Assembly (NCBI RefSeq): GCF_900099825.1
Contig: NZ_LT629693.1
Location: 8,009,001-8,073,000 of the forward strand
Direction: 5' to 3'
Origin: Bradyrhizobium ottawaense
GTDB lineage: Bacteria; Pseudomonadota; Alphaproteobacteria; Rhizobiales; Xanthobacteraceae
DNA length: 64,000 nt
Every line of letters begins with the position of its first letter. Within the stretch, counting starts at the first letter, position 1. Made by a program: the position numbers and the translations under genes. Shown here in pieces: positions 16,179 through 24,734 of the stretch. Below the pieces are notes generated by a model. That model ran no database searches and was not told the origin of the DNA. It worked only from the letters and a program-made list of their open reading frames with translations.

Positions 16179-17168
16179 TTACTTGACCAGCCAGCCCTGT
16201 TCGCCCGCGACCTGCTTTACGCGATCGAGATCCTGCTTGATGAAGGCATCGAAGGCATCGCCGGTCAGGAATGTATCAACCTGCGAGGTCTTCTCGATGT
16301 AATCCTTCCACTCCGGCGTCGCCTGCACCTTCTTCATCAGATCGGTATAGAATGCCGCCTGCTCCGCGCTGACCTTGCCGGGCAGCCACACGGTCCGCGG
16401 TTGCTCGTATTGGGTGATGGCGAGCCCCTGCTCGGCGCAGGTCGGTACGTCGCTCCAGCCCTCGGTCGCGGTGACCTTCGGTCCCGCCGGCAGCCGCTTC
16501 GGGCTGAAGGCGCACAGCGGACGCTGCGTGCTGCCGCGCCATTGTCCGACGCTCTCGGAGGGATTGTTGACGTGGGAATCGATGTGGCCGCCGGCCAGCT
16601 GCACCGCAGCCTCGGCGCCGCTCTTGAAGGGAATGTAGGTGAACTTGACGTGCGCCACCTTCTCGATCATTCGCGCGAGCACCTCATCGGTATCCTTGGA
16701 CTGCGCGCCACCCATCTTGAATTCGGTCGCGGCTGCCGCCTTGAGGAAATCGCCCGCGGTCTTGTAGGGCGCGTCCTGCTTCACCCAGAGCAGGAACTCG
16801 TCCTGCGCCATCGCCGCGATCGGCGTCAGATCGGTGTAGTTGAAGGCGACCTTGGAGACGAGCGGCTGCTGCCAAGCGTTCGAGGTGCCGAAGATCACCT
16901 TGTAGGGATCGCCGGCGGAAGCCTTGCCGTAGACATACCCTTCCGCCCCGCTGCCGCCGCCCTTGTTGACGACGACGACCGGCTGGTCGGTCAGCTTGTA
17001 CTTGGTGACAATGCTCTGGACGGCACGCGCCAGATTGTCGGTGCCGCCGCCCGGCCCCGCGGTTGCGACGAACTCGATCGGCTTCTGCGGCTGCCAAGCG
17101 GCGTGAGCCGGGGCCGCGCCTGCGAGCATGATCGCCGCCGCCGACAGCATGAGCTTTGACGTATTCAT
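16179..17168 (-). CDS. tctC: Tripartite tricarboxylate transporter receptor (Bug family)
   Basis: A 329-residue periplasmic receptor. ATG 17168 has an excellent Shine-Dalgarno (GGGAGGAAACG) and begins a signal peptide (MNTSKLMLSAAAIMLAGAAP, cleavage after AHA). The Bug-family first loop KPIEFVATAGPGGGTDNLAR and the later VNKGGGSGAEGYVYGKASAG are present. The ligand is unknown; sugar acids or C4-C6 carboxylates are possible given the neighbouring PdxA2-like enzyme. It heads the tctCBA-pdxA operon, after the CoA-transferase gene. Confidence 0.9.
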   Translation of the reverse strand: MNTSKLMLSAAAIMLAGAAPAHAAWQPQKPIEFVATAGPGGGTDNLARAVQSIVTKYKLTDQPVVVVNKGGGSGAEGYVYGKASAGDPYKVIFGTSNAWQQPLVSKVAFNYTDLTPIAAMAQDEFLLWVKQDAPYKTAGDFLKAAAATEFKMGGAQSKDTDEVLARMIEKVAHVKFTYIPFKSGAEAAVQLAGGHIDSHVNNPSESVGQWRGSTQRPLCAFSPKRLPAGPKVTATEGWSDVPTCAEQGLAITQYEQPRTVWLPGKVSAEQAAFYTDLMKKVQATPEWKDYIEKTSQVDTFLTGDAFDAFIKQDLDRVKQVAGEQGWLVK

Positions 17169-17226
17169 CGTTTCCTCCCGGGTCGTTATTTTTGTTGTCG
17201 CTTGCAGTTGATATGTTCGATTGCCG

Positions 17227-18477
17227 TCAGGCAACCTGCTCCTTGCGGGTGGCAGAAGCTGTGACGATGGCGCCGTCACGCTCGAACGCGTCGATCTCCG
17301 ACGGATCGAAGCCATATTCGCGCAGCACCTCGCGGGTGTGTTCGCCGTAGACCGGAGCACCCGTGCGCACCTTGCCCGGCGTCGCCGAAAATTTAACCGG
17401 AAGCCCGATCGTCTTCACCGACCCGACCGTCGAGTGCTCGACCTCGACCACCATCTCGCGCGCCAGGGTCTGCGGATCGTTCAGCGCTTCCAGCATGTCA
17501 TGCACGGGGCCACAGGGCACCCCCTTGTCGTCGAGCGCGGTCAGCCAATGCGCGCGGCTTTGTTTGCGGAATCGCGCGCTCAACTCGGCTTCGAGCTCCT
17601 TCAGGTTGGCCATCCGGTCCGAGCCGTTCACGAAGCGCGGATCGGCTGCAAGTTCCGAAGCACCGAGCGCTTCCAGCATCAACAGCCAATGCTTCTTGTT
17701 GGCGCCGCCGACCACCAGCCATCCATCGGAGGCCTCGAAGGCCTGGTACGGCGCATTCAGCGGATGCGCCGAGCCCATGGCGCGCGGCGCCACGTTGGTG
17801 GCGAGCGCAATCGTCGACTGCCAGTAGGTCTGGACCAGCGCCGCCTCATACAGCGAGGTTTCCACCCACTGCCCTTCACCGGTCTTGAGCCGGTGCGAAT
17901 AGGCCGCGAGGATTCCCATGCTGGCCAGCAGGCCGGCGGTGATGTCCGACAGCGGCGGGCCGCATTTGACCGGCGGACCATCCGGCCGTTCGCCGGTGAA
18001 ACTCATGATCCCGCTCATGGCCTGCGCGACCAGGTCGAAGCCGCGGCGATGCTTGTAGGGGCCGGTGCGGCCGAAGCCCGACAGCGAACAATAGATCAGC
18101 GTCGGAAAATCCCGGTGCAGTTCCTCGTAACCGAAGCCGAGCCGCTCCATCGCGCCCGGCGCAAAGTTCTCGACCAGAACGTCGGCGCCCGCGATCAGCC
18201 GCCGCAGCACCTGCTTGCCGCCCGCGGTCTTCAGATCGAGCACGATGCCGCGCTTGTTGCGGTTCATCATCAGGAAGGAAGCCGCCTCGTCGCCGATTTT
18301 CGGCGGCACCGAATGCCGCGTGTCGTCGCCGTTCGGCGATTTCTCGATCTTGATGACGTCGGCGCCCATGTCGGCCAGCATCAGGGTGCAGGTCGGGCCT
18401 GCCATGACATGGGTGAGATCGACCACCTTCAGACCGGCGAGCGGCCCCGAGCGTGGCGTCTTGTTGTTCAGCGGCAT
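17227..18477 (-). CDS. CaiB/BaiF family CoA-transferase
   Basis: A 416-residue class III CoA-transferase. Start ATG 18477 precedes GPLAGLKVVDLTHVMAGPTC, then LADMGADVIKIEKSPNGDDT and FLMMNRNKRGIVLDLKTAGG. The catalytic aspartate is expected in GFDLVAQAMSGIMSFTGE. Such enzymes move CoA between an acyl-CoA and a free acid. Here it is translated eight bases after an enoyl-CoA hydratase and upstream of the tct genes, suggesting activation and beta-oxidation of an imported carboxylate. Substrate unknown. Confidence 0.9.
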   Translation of the reverse strand: MPLNNKTPRSGPLAGLKVVDLTHVMAGPTCTLMLADMGADVIKIEKSPNGDDTRHSVPPKIGDEAASFLMMNRNKRGIVLDLKTAGGKQVLRRLIAGADVLVENFAPGAMERLGFGYEELHRDFPTLIYCSLSGFGRTGPYKHRRGFDLVAQAMSGIMSFTGERPDGPPVKCGPPLSDITAGLLASMGILAAYSHRLKTGEGQWVETSLYEAALVQTYWQSTIALATNVAPRAMGSAHPLNAPYQAFEASDGWLVVGGANKKHWLLMLEALGASELAADPRFVNGSDRMANLKELEAELSARFRKQSRAHWLTALDDKGVPCGPVHDMLEALNDPQTLAREMVVEVEHSTVGSVKTIGLPVKFSATPGKVRTGAPVYGEHTREVLREYGFDPSEIDAFERDGAIVTASATRKEQVA

Positions 18478-18485
18478 GAGGGCTC

Positions 18486-19286
18486 CTATTCGCCACGCCA
18501 ATGCGGCGCGCGCTTGCTGAGAAACGCATCGAGCCCTTCGCGAAAGTCCTGGCTCTGGTAGCACATCAGGATGAGGTCCTCGCCCTCGTCGCGGGTCAGC
18601 CGCTTCTGCAGCCTCGCCAACGCCTGCTTGGTCGCGCTCAGCGTCAGCGGCGCATTGCCGGCGACCAGCCGCGCCACCTCATCGGCGCGCTTGTCGAGCG
18701 CGGCGAGGTCATCGACGATTTCGGTCAGGAGGCCGACGGACGCGGCCTCCTCGGCTTCGACCAGGCGCGCGGTATAGATCAGGTCCTTGACCCGGGCCGG
18801 ACCGATCAGCGCCGTGATGCGGCTGATGTTCGACATCGACAGGCAATTGCCCAGCGTGCGCGCGATTGGAAAGCCGATCCGCGTGGTCCGGGTCCCGATC
18901 CGCAGATCGCAGCTCGCGGCAATGCCGGCGCCGCCGCCGGTGCAGGCGCCCGTGATCGCGGCAATGGTCGGCACCCGGCATCGCTCAAGCGTGCCGAGCA
19001 CGCGATCGATGCGGTTCTCATAGTCGAGCGCGTCCTGCGGCGTCTTGAAGGCGCGGAACTGGTTGATGTCGGTCCCGGCGGCGAATGCCTTGTCGCCGGC
19101 GCCCCGCAACAGCAGCACCTTGATGCTGCGGTCGGTATTGGCGCGCTCGCAGATCTCGGCCAACCGCTCGTACATCGCGAAGGTGAAGGCGTTCCTCGCC
19201 TGCGGGCGATTAAATATGATCCGGCCGATGCCGTCCTCAAGCGTGAAGAGGAGGTCCTCTTCCTGCGCCGCCACGTCCTGATCCAT
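18486..19286 (-). CDS. Enoyl-CoA hydratase/isomerase family protein
   Basis: A 266-residue crotonase-fold protein from ATG 19286. Typical pieces: GIGRIIFNRPQARNAFTFAM, KAFAAGTDINQF (first oxyanion loop) and AITGACTGGGAGIAASCDLR (second oxyanion loop). The usual glutamates of true hydratases are not obvious, so it may be another crotonase (hydrolase, isomerase or lyase). It is first in the operon with the CoA-transferase, and its promoter region, shared with the divergent GntR gene, contains a perfect inverted repeat. Confidence 0.88.
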   Translation of the reverse strand: MDQDVAAQEEDLLFTLEDGIGRIIFNRPQARNAFTFAMYERLAEICERANTDRSIKVLLLRGAGDKAFAAGTDINQFRAFKTPQDALDYENRIDRVLGTLERCRVPTIAAITGACTGGGAGIAASCDLRIGTRTTRIGFPIARTLGNCLSMSNISRITALIGPARVKDLIYTARLVEAEEAASVGLLTEIVDDLAALDKRADEVARLVAGNAPLTLSATKQALARLQKRLTRDEGEDLILMCYQSQDFREGLDAFLSKRAPHWRGE

Positions 19287-19321
19287 GTTTCCGCACCCTG
19301 TTTTCGTGATTTCTACCAATC

Positions 19322-19391
19322 TGAATGCAAAAATACGATTTATCAAGCTAGAACTGACAGAAATCCGGTGATATAGCCATTTTTGCATTCA
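19322..19391. promoter_or_regulatory. Inverted-repeat operator pair between enoyl-CoA hydratase and GntR genes
   Basis: TGAATGCAAAAAT (19322-19334) and its exact complement ATTTTTGCATTCA (19379-19391) are 44 bp apart in the divergent intergenic region. Perfect 13-bp arms in this position strongly suggest two binding sites for the adjacent FCD-type GntR regulator, possibly with looping. The right site ends 14 bp before the GntR start codon, which would allow autoregulation. Confidence 0.7.
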
Positions 19392-19405
19392 ATTAGGGGT
19401 TGACG

Positions 19406-20071
19406 ATGCTTCATGAGGAGGTCGTAGGCCGCGTCCGCGCAATGCTGCTGGATGGCGATATCCCGCCGGGCGCGCGGATTCCCGAGCGCGACCTCTGCGA
19501 GAAGCTGGAGATTTCGCGGACGCCGCTGCGCGAAGCACTCAAGGTGCTGGCCGCCGAAGGCCTGGTGCAGTTGCTGCCGAACCGCGGCTCGCGCGCCGCC
19601 AGGCTCACCGACAAGGACATGCGCGACTTGTTCGAGGTCTGTCAGGGCCTGGAAGCGCTGGCCGGTGAGCTGGCCTGCGAGCGCATCACCGACGCCGGGG
19701 TTGCCGACGTCGCCGCCGCGCATCGCGCGATGGCGCGGTACTACGAGGACGGCGACCTGCTGCAATATTACCGCTGCAACCGCCATATCCACGAGGCGAT
19801 CATCGCCGCGGCCGGCAACCCCGTGCTGTCCGGACTTTATGACTCCGTGACCGCCCGCATTCGCCGCGCCCGCTATGTCACGCCGATGACGCCGCAACGC
19901 TGGGCGCTTGCCCTGCAGGAGCACGAGGCAATCCTCAACGCGTTGCAGCGCCGCGACGGCGTCGGACTGTCGCATATCCTGCGCGCGCATCTGCGCCACA
20001 AGCGCGAGGAGGTCCTGCAGGCCGGGTTCGCGGAGACCGAGTCTCACGTGGAAGGTCGCGCCTCCCTATAA
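19406..20071 (+). CDS. GntR-family regulator, FCD (FadR-type) domain
   Basis: A 221-residue transcription factor. The N-terminal winged helix-turn-helix is clear (IPPGARIPERDLCEKLEISR, TPLREALKVLAAEGLVQLLP). The C-terminal all-helical FCD domain contains ALAGELACERI, HIHEAIIAAAGNPVL and the histidine-bearing EHEAILNALQRRD and LRAHLRHK, which usually bind a metal and a carboxylate ligand. Start ATG 19406 is preferred to the in-frame TTG 19400. Divergent from the CoA-transferase/hydratase operon, which it most likely represses in the absence of the acid or acyl-CoA. Confidence 0.9.
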   Translation: MLHEEVVGRVRAMLLDGDIPPGARIPERDLCEKLEISRTPLREALKVLAAEGLVQLLPNRGSRAARLTDKDMRDLFEVCQGLEALAGELACERITDAGVADVAAAHRAMARYYEDGDLLQYYRCNRHIHEAIIAAAGNPVLSGLYDSVTARIRRARYVTPMTPQRWALALQEHEAILNALQRRDGVGLSHILRAHLRHKREEVLQAGFAETESHVEGRASL

Positions 20072-20350
20072 CGACAGGCCTGATCCGCCGGCATCGGAAG
20101 CGGCGACGAAAGCCGGCGCCTTCCGCCATCGGCGCGACCGGCGCTCGAAGCCGGTGATCCCCCGCGTCCGGGATTTTTGCGGGGCTCGCGCGATAACCAC
20201 CCGTTCACCATGCCGACGAATCCCGGCGGCGTTTCGCGCAAATAATTCACCCCTCAAGTTCCCTTATACCTTTGCTGCCTAGTCATCCCTGTGGGGATGG
20301 CTGTCATCACCGTGCAGTTGGGGCATTCCGGCGTAAGAGTATCGAAGCGT

Positions 20351-21145
20351 ATGAACATCGCACGTATCGTTGTCCTGACTATCGCGCTCAGCGCCGGTGG
20401 CGTTGCAGCCTATCTCGCCCGCGGAACCGACACCACGTCGGCCCCGGTCGAGCCGGTCGCGCAGTTGCCGACGAACGAAATTCTGGTCGCGAAAACCGAC
20501 CTCGGGCTCGGCCAGCAGGTCAAGCCGGAGGATCTGCAATGGCAGATCTGGCCGGCGTCGAGCACCAGCGGCAATCTCATCACTCGCGCCGGCAGGGCCG
20601 AGGCGATCAAGGACATCGCCGGCTCGATCGTGCGCGCGCCCTTCATCGCCGGCGAGCCGATCCGCGAGCAGAAGCTGGTCAAGGCCAACGGCTCGGGCTT
20701 CATGGCGGCGATCCTGCCGAGCGGCATGCGGGGCATCTCGACCGAGATCTCGCCGGAGACCGGCGCCGGCGGATTCATCCTGCCCAACGACCGCGTCGAC
20801 GTCCTGCTTTCCAAGCGCGAAAAGAACCCGGACAACAAATTGCCGGACCTCGTCAGTTCGGAAATCATCCTGACCAATATCCGTGTCCTCGCCATCGACC
20901 AGGCGCCGAAGGAAAAAGAGGGCAGCAACTCGCTGGTCGGCAAGACCGCCACGCTCGAGCTGAAGCCCGAGCAGGCCGAGACGCTCGGACGGGCGCGCCA
21001 GAGCGGCACGATCCAGCTCGCGCTGCGCAGCATCACCGACGTCAACGCGGTCGACAACGGGTCTCAGGACCTGGCTCTCAGACGAGACCAGAGCGTCAAC
21101 GTGGTTCGCTACGGCGTCGCCAACCAATCGACGGCACAGAAGTGA
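20351..21145 (+). CDS. cpaB: Flp/Tad pilus assembly protein CpaB (RcpC)
   Basis: A 264-residue periplasmic/inner-membrane-anchored protein. ATG 20351 starts MNIARIVVLTIALSAGGVAA, an uncleaved or cleaved N-terminal helix. NEILVAKTDLGLGQQVKPED forms the SAF domain (about residues 45-110), followed by GMRGISTEISPETGAGGFIL and NDRVDVLLS. It organises the Tad secretin and pilus base. First gene of a cpaBCDE run. The preceding 279-bp gap is gene-free; no pilA or cpaA lies upstream in the window. Confidence 0.92.
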   Translation: MNIARIVVLTIALSAGGVAAYLARGTDTTSAPVEPVAQLPTNEILVAKTDLGLGQQVKPEDLQWQIWPASSTSGNLITRAGRAEAIKDIAGSIVRAPFIAGEPIREQKLVKANGSGFMAAILPSGMRGISTEISPETGAGGFILPNDRVDVLLSKREKNPDNKLPDLVSSEIILTNIRVLAIDQAPKEKEGSNSLVGKTATLELKPEQAETLGRARQSGTIQLALRSITDVNAVDNGSQDLALRRDQSVNVVRYGVANQSTAQK

Positions 21146-21162
21146 CCGAAAGGACGCGCGAC

Positions 21163-22668
21163 ATGAAGTTTGGGGAAAAGCAGTCAGTGATGCGCAACGT
21201 GAAAAGCCGTGCCGGCCGGGCCGTGCTGTTATCGGCTGTCGCCGCGCTGGCGCTGGGTCAGGCCGCGCGGGTTATCGCCGCGGAGCCCGACAAGGAACTC
21301 GCCAGGCAGCTCTCCAGGGAGCCCGAGACCACGTCCGCCATCGGTGGATCGGTGCGGACCAAGTTTCTGGCACTCGGCGTCGGCAAATCCGTCGTCATCG
21401 ACCTGCCGCGTGACGTCAAGGACGTGCTGGTTGCCGATCCGAAGATCGCCAACGCCGTCGTGCGCTCCGCCCAGCGCGCCTATATTATCGGCGCTGCGGT
21501 CGGCCAGACCAACGTCGTGTTCTTCGATGCCGATGGTCAGCAGGTCGCCTCCTACGACATCGCTATCAAGCGCGATCTCAATGGCGTGCGCTCCGCGCTC
21601 AAGCAGACGTTCTCGGGAGTCCAGATCGAAGGCGTCGGCGACGGCGTCATCCTGACCGGCTCGGTGGCGAGTCCGGTCGAAGCCCAGCAGGCAGGCGATG
21701 TCGCGGCGCGACTGGTCGGCGGCGCCGACAAGGTTGTCAACTCCATCACCGTTCGCGGCCGCGACCAGGTGATGCTCAAGGTCACCGTCGCGGAAGTGCG
21801 GCGCGACATCATCAAGCAGTTGGGCGTCGATCTCAGCGCCAGCATGAATTACGGCACCGCGGCTGTGAATTTCAACAATTCCAACCCGTTCACCGCAAAC
21901 AGTGCACCGCTCGTCTCCGGCAACGGCCTGACCGCGGCAGCCCTGACCAAAGCTGGTCTGCCGTCGGTCACCGCGACCCTGCGCGCGATGGAGAGCGCGG
22001 GCGTGGTGCGGACGCTGGCGGAGCCAAATCTGACGGCCATCTCAGGCGAGTCCGCGACATTTATTTCAGGCGGCGAATTTCCAATTCCGACCGGTGTAAC
22101 CTGCCAAACGACGACGTCGGGCGCTATCGGACAATGCGTCCAGACGGTCAGTTTCAAGAAGTTCGGCATCTCGCTCAACTTCACGCCGGTGGTGCTGAGT
22201 GAGGGACGGATCAGCCTGCGGGTGATGACCGAGGTGTCGGAAGTCTCGACCGAAAACGCTTTGACCGGCGGAACCGGTGGAACGACGATTCCCTCGATCA
22301 AGACCCGCCGCGCGGAAACCACGCTGGAAATCGCGTCCGGCGGCTCGATCGCGATGGCCGGCCTGATTTCGGAGCAAACCAAGCAGGCCGTCAACGGAAT
22401 GCCCGGTGTGGACCAGATACCGATTCTTGGGGGACTTTTCAGGAGCCAGGACTTCGTCAATCACGAGACCGAGTTGATGGTTATCGTGACGCCCTATGTG
22501 GTTCGCGCCGTGGCGCAGAAGGAGCTGTCGCGTCCGGATGACGGGTTTGCGCCGGCGTCGGATTCTCAATCGGCGCTGCTCGCCCGCATCAACCGCATCT
22601 ACGGCCTTGCCGTCCGCGCCGACGCGATCGGGACCACCCAGGGCAATTTCGGCTTCATCATTGACTGA
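21163..22668 (+). CDS. cpaC: Flp/Tad pilus secretin CpaC (RcpA)
   Basis: A 501-residue outer-membrane secretin. Start ATG 21163 precedes a signal sequence (AVLLSAVAALALGQAARVIA). Next come an N-terminal domain (LPRDVKDVLVADPKIANAVV), a BON-like region (VEGVG-type GVQIEGVGDGVILTGSVASP), then the secretin core: VMLKVTVAEVRRDIIKQLGV, GVVRTLAEPNLTAISGESAT and the C-terminal GGSIAMAGLISEQTKQAVNG and PILGGLFRSQDF. It forms the gated channel through which Flp pili leave the cell. Confidence 0.94.
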   Translation: MKFGEKQSVMRNVKSRAGRAVLLSAVAALALGQAARVIAAEPDKELARQLSREPETTSAIGGSVRTKFLALGVGKSVVIDLPRDVKDVLVADPKIANAVVRSAQRAYIIGAAVGQTNVVFFDADGQQVASYDIAIKRDLNGVRSALKQTFSGVQIEGVGDGVILTGSVASPVEAQQAGDVAARLVGGADKVVNSITVRGRDQVMLKVTVAEVRRDIIKQLGVDLSASMNYGTAAVNFNNSNPFTANSAPLVSGNGLTAAALTKAGLPSVTATLRAMESAGVVRTLAEPNLTAISGESATFISGGEFPIPTGVTCQTTTSGAIGQCVQTVSFKKFGISLNFTPVVLSEGRISLRVMTEVSEVSTENALTGGTGGTTIPSIKTRRAETTLEIASGGSIAMAGLISEQTKQAVNGMPGVDQIPILGGLFRSQDFVNHETELMVIVTPYVVRAVAQKELSRPDDGFAPASDSQSALLARINRIYGLAVRADAIGTTQGNFGFIID

Positions 22669-22707
22669 GACGGCAGCACGCCACCGATCCGGGACGGGGA
22701 CAGAACG

Positions 22708-23445
22708 ATGACCATCCAAACACCGCATCGCCTTCAGAGCTGGCGCCTGCTCGGCGCCCTGCTCGGCCTGTCATGCGCCCTGGGCGCGTGCAACCAGACC
22801 ACGGAGATCGTGACCGCGAGCGTTCCCGGCAACGATTACAAGCTGCGTCACCCGATCGCGGTGACCGAGGCCAACCAATCGATCGTCGTCTTCGTCGGCC
22901 ACGCGCGCGGCGGCCTCTCCGGTCCGCAGCGTGTCGACATCGCCGGCCTGGCGCAGAGCTGGGTTCGCGAGGGCACCGGCGCCATTGTCGCCGACGTGCC
23001 GGCCGATCCGGTCTATGGACGCGCGGCCGCGGCGTCCTACCGTGAAATCCGTTCGATCCTGATGGCGCGCGGCGTGCCGTCCAACGCCATCACAGAGCGT
23101 CCGTACCAGGCGGAATATGCCGGTACGCTTCCTACCATCAAGCTGAGCTACCCGAGGATCAAGGCGGTCGCCGGCCCCTGCGGCCTGTGGCCGGAAGACC
23201 TCGGACCGAACATCGACGACGCCGGCTACAACGAGAATCGGCCCTACCACAATTTCGGCTGCGCCACCCAGCGCAACCTCGCCGCCATGGTCGACAATCC
23301 GGCGGACCTCGAGCAGCCGCGTCCGGAAGCCCCGGCCTATACACCGCGACGCAATGTCGCCTTTGAAAAATACCGCAAGGGCATCACGACCACGACCGTC
23401 TATCCCGAAGTCGAACAAGCCAAACTCAGCGATACAGGCAAATGA
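22708..23445 (+). CDS. cpaD: Flp/Tad pilus assembly lipoprotein CpaD
   Basis: A 245-residue lipoprotein. The N-terminus has a lipobox (LGAC, Cys about residue 27) after a hydrophobic stretch. The body contains RHPIAVTEANQSIVVFVG and CGLWPEDLGPNIDDAGYNEN, which typify the CpaD family, and a cysteine-containing NFGCATQRNLAAMVDNPADL near the end. It is the outer-membrane partner (pilotin-like) of the secretin CpaC. Its stop overlaps the cpaE start (23442-23445). Confidence 0.92.
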   Translation: MTIQTPHRLQSWRLLGALLGLSCALGACNQTTEIVTASVPGNDYKLRHPIAVTEANQSIVVFVGHARGGLSGPQRVDIAGLAQSWVREGTGAIVADVPADPVYGRAAAASYREIRSILMARGVPSNAITERPYQAEYAGTLPTIKLSYPRIKAVAGPCGLWPEDLGPNIDDAGYNENRPYHNFGCATQRNLAAMVDNPADLEQPRPEAPAYTPRRNVAFEKYRKGITTTTVYPEVEQAKLSDTGK

Positions 23446-24722
23446 TCAAGCGCGACCATCAAGATTCGGACGAACACATGGACGTCACGCCGCCGCGCAA
23501 CGACGAGTATATCTCGCCGGCGCCGCGCGTCTCGGTACAGGCCTATTGCGCCAGCGTCGCGGTCGCCACCACGATGCGCGCGGCGAGCGAAGATCGCCGG
23601 CTCGGCAAGGCCCACCTTTCGGTTCATATGGGCGGCGTCGCCGCCGCCATCGAAGCCTATCAGAAGGCGCCGACGCCGAACGTGATCGTACTCGAAACCG
23701 AAGTCGAGCATGACATCCTCGAAGGCCTCGACGAACTCGCGGCCGTCTGCGATGCCGGAACCCGCGTCGTCGTGATCGGCAGCGCCAGCGATGTCGCGCC
23801 CTACCGCGAACTGGTGCGGCGCGGCGTCAGCGACTACGTGGTCGGACCGGTCCAGCCGCTCGACGTCGTCCGCGCCATCTGCGGCCTCTACGCCTCGTCC
23901 GAGGAAGTCGCCGTCGGCCGCGTCATCGCCGTGGTCGGCGCCAAGGGCGGCGTCGGCGCCTCCACCGTCGCCCATAACGTCGCCTGGGCGATCGCGCGCG
24001 ACCTCGCGATCGATTCCGTGGTGATCGATCTCGATCTCGCTTTCGGAACCGCCGGCCTCGATTTCAACCAGGATCCGGTGCAGGGCATTGCCAACGCGAT
24101 CTCTCAGCAGGAACGGCCCGATACCGCCCTGATGGAACGCCTGCTCGCCAAGTGCACCGACCGGCTCAGCCTTTTGGCCGCGCCGGCGACGCTCGATCAG
24201 GTCTACGATTTCGGCGCCGACGCGTTCGACGCGATCTTCGACACGCTGCGAATGACGACGCCCTGCATCATACTCGACGTGCCGCATCAGTGGTCGGCAT
24301 GGACCAAGCGCGCGCTGATCGGCGCCGACGACATCCTGGTCGTGGCCGAGCCCGATCTCGCCAACATGCGCAACGCCAAGAACATGCTGAACGTGCTGAA
24401 GGCGGCGCGGCCCAATGACCGGCCGCCGCTGTATTGTCTCAATCAGGTCGGCATGCACAAGCGCCCGGAAATCGCCGTGCGCGAATTCGCCAAGGCGATC
24501 GAGAGCCAGCCGATCGCCGCCATTCCGTTCGATTCAAAGATGTTCGGGACCGCCGCCAATAACGGCCAGATGATCGCGCAAGTTTCCGCTACGCATAAGA
24601 CCACCACGATGTTCCTGCAGATGGCGCAGCGCATGACCGGTCACGCCGTGACCAAAAAGGCCTCGCTCCTGACGCCGATCCTCAAGAAGTTGCAGGCTGC
24701 GACAGCTCGCAAGCGGGCATAA
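23442..24722 (+). CDS. cpaE: Flp/Tad pilus assembly ATPase-like protein CpaE (TadZ)
   Basis: A 426-residue protein with an N-terminal receiver-like domain (to about residue 150) and a MinD/ParA-type ATPase domain. The deviant Walker A is GAKGGVGASTVAHNVAW (about residue 166), followed by VVIDLDLAFGTAGLDFN and a Walker B-like region CIILDVPHQWSAWTK. TadZ proteins localise the pilus machine to a cell pole. In Caulobacter cpaE is followed by cpaF, tadB and tadC; here the next gene is an opposite-strand TPR lipoprotein only 12 bp away. Confidence 0.93.
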   Translation: MIKRDHQDSDEHMDVTPPRNDEYISPAPRVSVQAYCASVAVATTMRAASEDRRLGKAHLSVHMGGVAAAIEAYQKAPTPNVIVLETEVEHDILEGLDELAAVCDAGTRVVVIGSASDVAPYRELVRRGVSDYVVGPVQPLDVVRAICGLYASSEEVAVGRVIAVVGAKGGVGASTVAHNVAWAIARDLAIDSVVIDLDLAFGTAGLDFNQDPVQGIANAISQQERPDTALMERLLAKCTDRLSLLAAPATLDQVYDFGADAFDAIFDTLRMTTPCIILDVPHQWSAWTKRALIGADDILVVAEPDLANMRNAKNMLNVLKAARPNDRPPLYCLNQVGMHKRPEIAVREFAKAIESQPIAAIPFDSKMFGTAANNGQMIAQVSATHKTTTMFLQMAQRMTGHAVTKKASLLTPILKKLQAATARKRA

Positions 24723-24734
24723 CCTGCCCGCGCC

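Noticed and set aside
20272..21162. N-terminal extension of cpaC covering cpaB
   Set aside because: The frame is open but unrelated to secretins; cpaB in another frame is clearly the gene, and ATG 21163 starts a signal peptide.
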